Source: Kribbella flavida DSM 17836
GTDB taxonomy: Bacteria > Actinomycetota > Actinomycetes > Propionibacteriales > Kribbellaceae
Length of the DNA stretch: 64,000 nt
Direction: 5' to 3'
Assembly (NCBI RefSeq): GCF_000024345.1
Contig: NC_013729.1
Coordinates: 2,604,001 to 2,668,000, forward strand
Positions within the stretch are counted from its first letter, which is position 1, and each line of letters starts with the position of its first letter. Below, one piece after another: positions 62,657 through 64,000 of the stretch. The translations under genes were made by a program, and so were the position numbers. The notes under the pieces were generated by a model. The model searched no databases, was not told where the DNA came from, and saw only the letters and a program-made list of their open reading frames with translations.

Positions 62657-63672
62657 TCGATCTGCTGGTGGCCGGTGCGGGTCCGGCCGGAGCGGCGACG
62701 GCCATCCGGGCGGCAATGGCCGGGCTGGACGTGGTCGTGGTCGAGCCGCGCGAGGCGCCGATCGACAAGGCGTGCGGGGAGGGGATCGCGCACAGCGCGG
62801 TGGAGTACCTGGCTCGGCTGGGCGTCGAGCTGACCGGTCGGCCCTTCTACGGGATCCGGTATCTCGACGGGTCGCGCTGCGTCGACGCCCGGTTTCGGGC
62901 CGGGCCGGGACTCGGCGTACGGCGTACTGAGCTGCAGCGGGGCTTGCACGATCGGCTGGCGGCCTTGGGAGTGCCGGTACTGCGGGAGCGGGTCGGCACG
63001 GTGCGGCAGTCAGCCGAGGCGGTGACAGCTGCGGGCATCACTGCTCGCTATCTGGCCGCAGCTGACGGGCTGCACTCGCCTGTACGGCGGCAGCTTGGGC
63101 TTGGGGCGACTGGCCGGCCGGGGGAGGTGCGGCGGGGGTTGCGGCAGCACTACGCGATCAAGCCGTGGACTGACCTGGTGGAGGTCTACTGGTCTTCACT
63201 GGGTGAGGCGTACGTGACGCCGGTGAGCTCGTCGACTGTCGGGGTCGCGGTGCTCACGGCTGAGCGTGGGTCGTTGGCGGCCCATCTGCAGGCCTTTCCG
63301 CGGTTGCAGGCGCGGCTGGAGGAAGCGTCGGCTGTGTCCGGCGTGCTGGGGGCGGGGCCGTTGCGGCAGCGCGTCCGGCGCCGGGTGGCCGGGCGGGTGC
63401 TGCTGGTGGGGGACTCAGCCGGGTATGTGGACGCGTTGACCGGCGAGGGAATCGCTGTGGCTCTGCGGACGTCAGCCGAACTGGTGCGGTGTGTGGCGGC
63501 GGATCGGCCGGAGGACTACGAGGCAGCCTGGCGGCGGGTGTCGCGGGAGTGCCGGCTGCTGACGGCTTCGTTGCTCTGGGCCCGCAACAGGTCGTTGCTC
63601 GCTCCCCGCATCGTGCCGGCGGCGGCGGCGCTGCCGGGGGTGTACGGGGCGATCGTGAACCGGCTCGCCTGA
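62653..63672 (+). CDS. FAD-dependent monooxygenase (SrsC / geranylgeranyl reductase-like)
   Basis: A 339-residue flavoprotein. The FAD Rossmann motif is LLVAGAGPAGAATAIRAAM. The second FAD motif is VLLVGDSAGYVDALTGEGIA, and the intermediate D-G signature is AADGLHSPVRRQLGL. It fits SrsC-type hydroxylases that turn methylated alkylresorcinols into quinols, and also the related geranylgeranyl-reductase group, which would suit the neighbouring prenyltransferase. GTG 62653 overlaps the methyltransferase stop codon. It is the last gene of the operon before a strong terminator. Confidence 0.88.
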   Translation: MIDLLVAGAGPAGAATAIRAAMAGLDVVVVEPREAPIDKACGEGIAHSAVEYLARLGVELTGRPFYGIRYLDGSRCVDARFRAGPGLGVRRTELQRGLHDRLAALGVPVLRERVGTVRQSAEAVTAAGITARYLAAADGLHSPVRRQLGLGATGRPGEVRRGLRQHYAIKPWTDLVEVYWSSLGEAYVTPVSSSTVGVAVLTAERGSLAAHLQAFPRLQARLEEASAVSGVLGAGPLRQRVRRRVAGRVLLVGDSAGYVDALTGEGIAVALRTSAELVRCVAADRPEDYEAAWRRVSRECRLLTASLLWARNRSLLAPRIVPAAAALPGVYGAIVNRLA

Positions 63673-63739
63673 GCGGCGGGCTTCGATCGGCGGCGTTGGT
63701 CAGGCCTTGATCGGGCGGCTGCGGGGAGGAGATGCGCGA

Positions 63740-63773
63740 GGGCCCGGCGATCGCTCAGACAATCGCCGGGCCC
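63740..63773. terminator. Terminator hairpin after the phenolic-lipid operon
   Basis: GGGCCCGGCGAT (63740-63751) pairs perfectly with ATCGCCGGGCCC (63762-63773) around a ten-base loop. It stands 67 bases after the stop of the FAD gene. Confidence 0.75.
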
Positions 63774-63786
63774 CGCACGCCGCGGC

Positions 63787-63878
63787 CCGAGCTTCCTGGT
63801 GAAAAGCTCGGACCAAGCCGCCCCAGCCTCCTGGTGAAAGGCTGGGACGGTGCCCCAGCATCCTGGTGAAATGCTGGG
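63787..63878. ncRNA. Three tandem hairpins with identical loop, candidate structured RNA
   Basis: Three 25-base hairpins stand at 63787-63811, 63822-63846 and 63854-63878. Each has a perfect eight-base stem and the same nine-base loop CCTGGTGAA. The stems differ but stay paired: CCGAGCTT/AAGCTCGG, CCCAGCCT/AGGCTGGG and CCCAGCAT/ATGCTGGG. Compensated stems with a fixed loop indicate that RNA (or single-stranded DNA) structure and loop sequence are selected. On the opposite strand the loop reads TTCACCAGG. Orientation is not settled: it could be the tail of the upstream transcript or a leader of a leftward transcript beginning near 63955. Family unknown. Confidence 0.7.
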
Positions 63879-64000
63879 ACGATCCGGGGAGGAGAAGCTC
63901 GCCCCGCGGTGTTTCTGCGGTGCGCCTCGTTCCTTCTGATGAGTACTTTTCCATTCGGATGTTGCTCGTCGATTGCCGGAATGTGAAGCCTTGTTACTTC

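Larger units (their letters stand above)
63673..64000. other. 328 bases without a protein gene at the right edge
   Basis: It holds the terminator and the three hairpins described separately. A minus-strand frame from ATG 63954 (MEKYSSEGTRRTAETPRG) runs through the hairpins to 63700, but it lacks a family and its codons are forced by the hairpins, so it is not called as a gene. The last 100 bases are less GC-rich and may hold a promoter. Confidence 0.55.

Noticed and set aside
63787-63878. CRISPR array
   Set aside because: Only three units, no constant direct repeat longer than the nine-base loop, no spacer pattern and no cas genes.
63700-63954. 84-codon minus-strand frame over the three hairpins
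   Set aside because: Hairpin arms and loops fall in different codon phases in each copy, so the protein sequence is not what is conserved.

Overview
The window is GC-rich throughout and reads like the chromosome of a high-GC actinomycete. Start codons are often GTG or TTG. Small mycothiol-type DinB/TIGR03086 proteins, a SulP-carbonic anhydrase fusion, an XRE-MurA hybrid, dgt next to dnaG, and many genes with a TAnnnT box 5-8 bases before the start codon (leaderless transcripts) all fit that group. The overall look is of Kribbella or another Nocardioidaceae; that is inference from protein style, not a proven assignment. There is no sign of a plasmid or prophage. The content is a chromosomal mix of housekeeping genes, many one-gene regulators with their targets, and a few decayed accessory patches.

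Region 1-13.8 kb: a Clp N-domain/HTH protein (cut by the window edge), a serine hydrolase overlapping a double-MerR regulator, an AAA ATPase/VWA pair, pyruvate phosphate dikinase, an extended SDR, a YciI protein, a protein built from four Phd-like repeats, and an XRE-MurA fusion whose leaderless promoter is covered by a perfect 20-bp palindrome. Region 13.8-24.3 kb: an alpha/beta hydrolase coupled to a TIGR03086 protein and divergent from a TetR regulator over a shared operator, a RibD-type reductase, an NTF2-like protein, a BBE oxidoreductase, dgt, a FadR-type regulator divergent from a ferredoxin reductase, dnaG, and a 47-residue membrane protein.

Region 24.3-28.3 kb is sparse: a frameshifted VOC gene, debris, tRNA-Asn, a small conserved protein, an RpoD-like sigma factor, tRNA-Met and a small secreted protein. 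Region 28.3-38.3 kb is a run of regulator/target pairs: acdS with a GntR regulator, divergent from two tandem hydrolases that share a 173-bp identical block; a thioesterase, an isochorismatase, a GlxA-type regulator, a saccharopine-dehydrogenase-like protein, an HxlR regulator divergent from a RibD-type reductase, a MazG-like protein, a DUF574 methyltransferase and a nucleotidyltransferase.

Region 38.3-42.2 kb is repeat-rich and decayed: a nested double inverted repeat, a GC-rich minisatellite, argG with phased TGCA boxes, then a broken histidine phosphatase and a broken aminoglycoside 3-N-acetyltransferase. Region 42.2-60.1 kb returns to ordinary genes: methyltransferase, proline-iminopeptidase-like hydrolase, xthA plus lipoprotein, DinB, aldo/keto reductase, M50 protease, S41 protease, SulP-CA, SDR, MerR, DUF427, a lysyl-oxidase-like secreted protein with a probable ATT start, an MFS transporter and a LysR regulator. 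Region 60.2-63.7 kb is a compact putative phenolic-lipid or meroterpenoid cluster: UbiA prenyltransferase divergent from an overlapping trio (type III polyketide synthase, ICMT-like methyltransferase, FAD hydroxylase). Past it lie a strong terminator and three tandem hairpins with different, fully compensated stems but one invariant nine-base loop. These hairpins are the most unusual sequence in the window.
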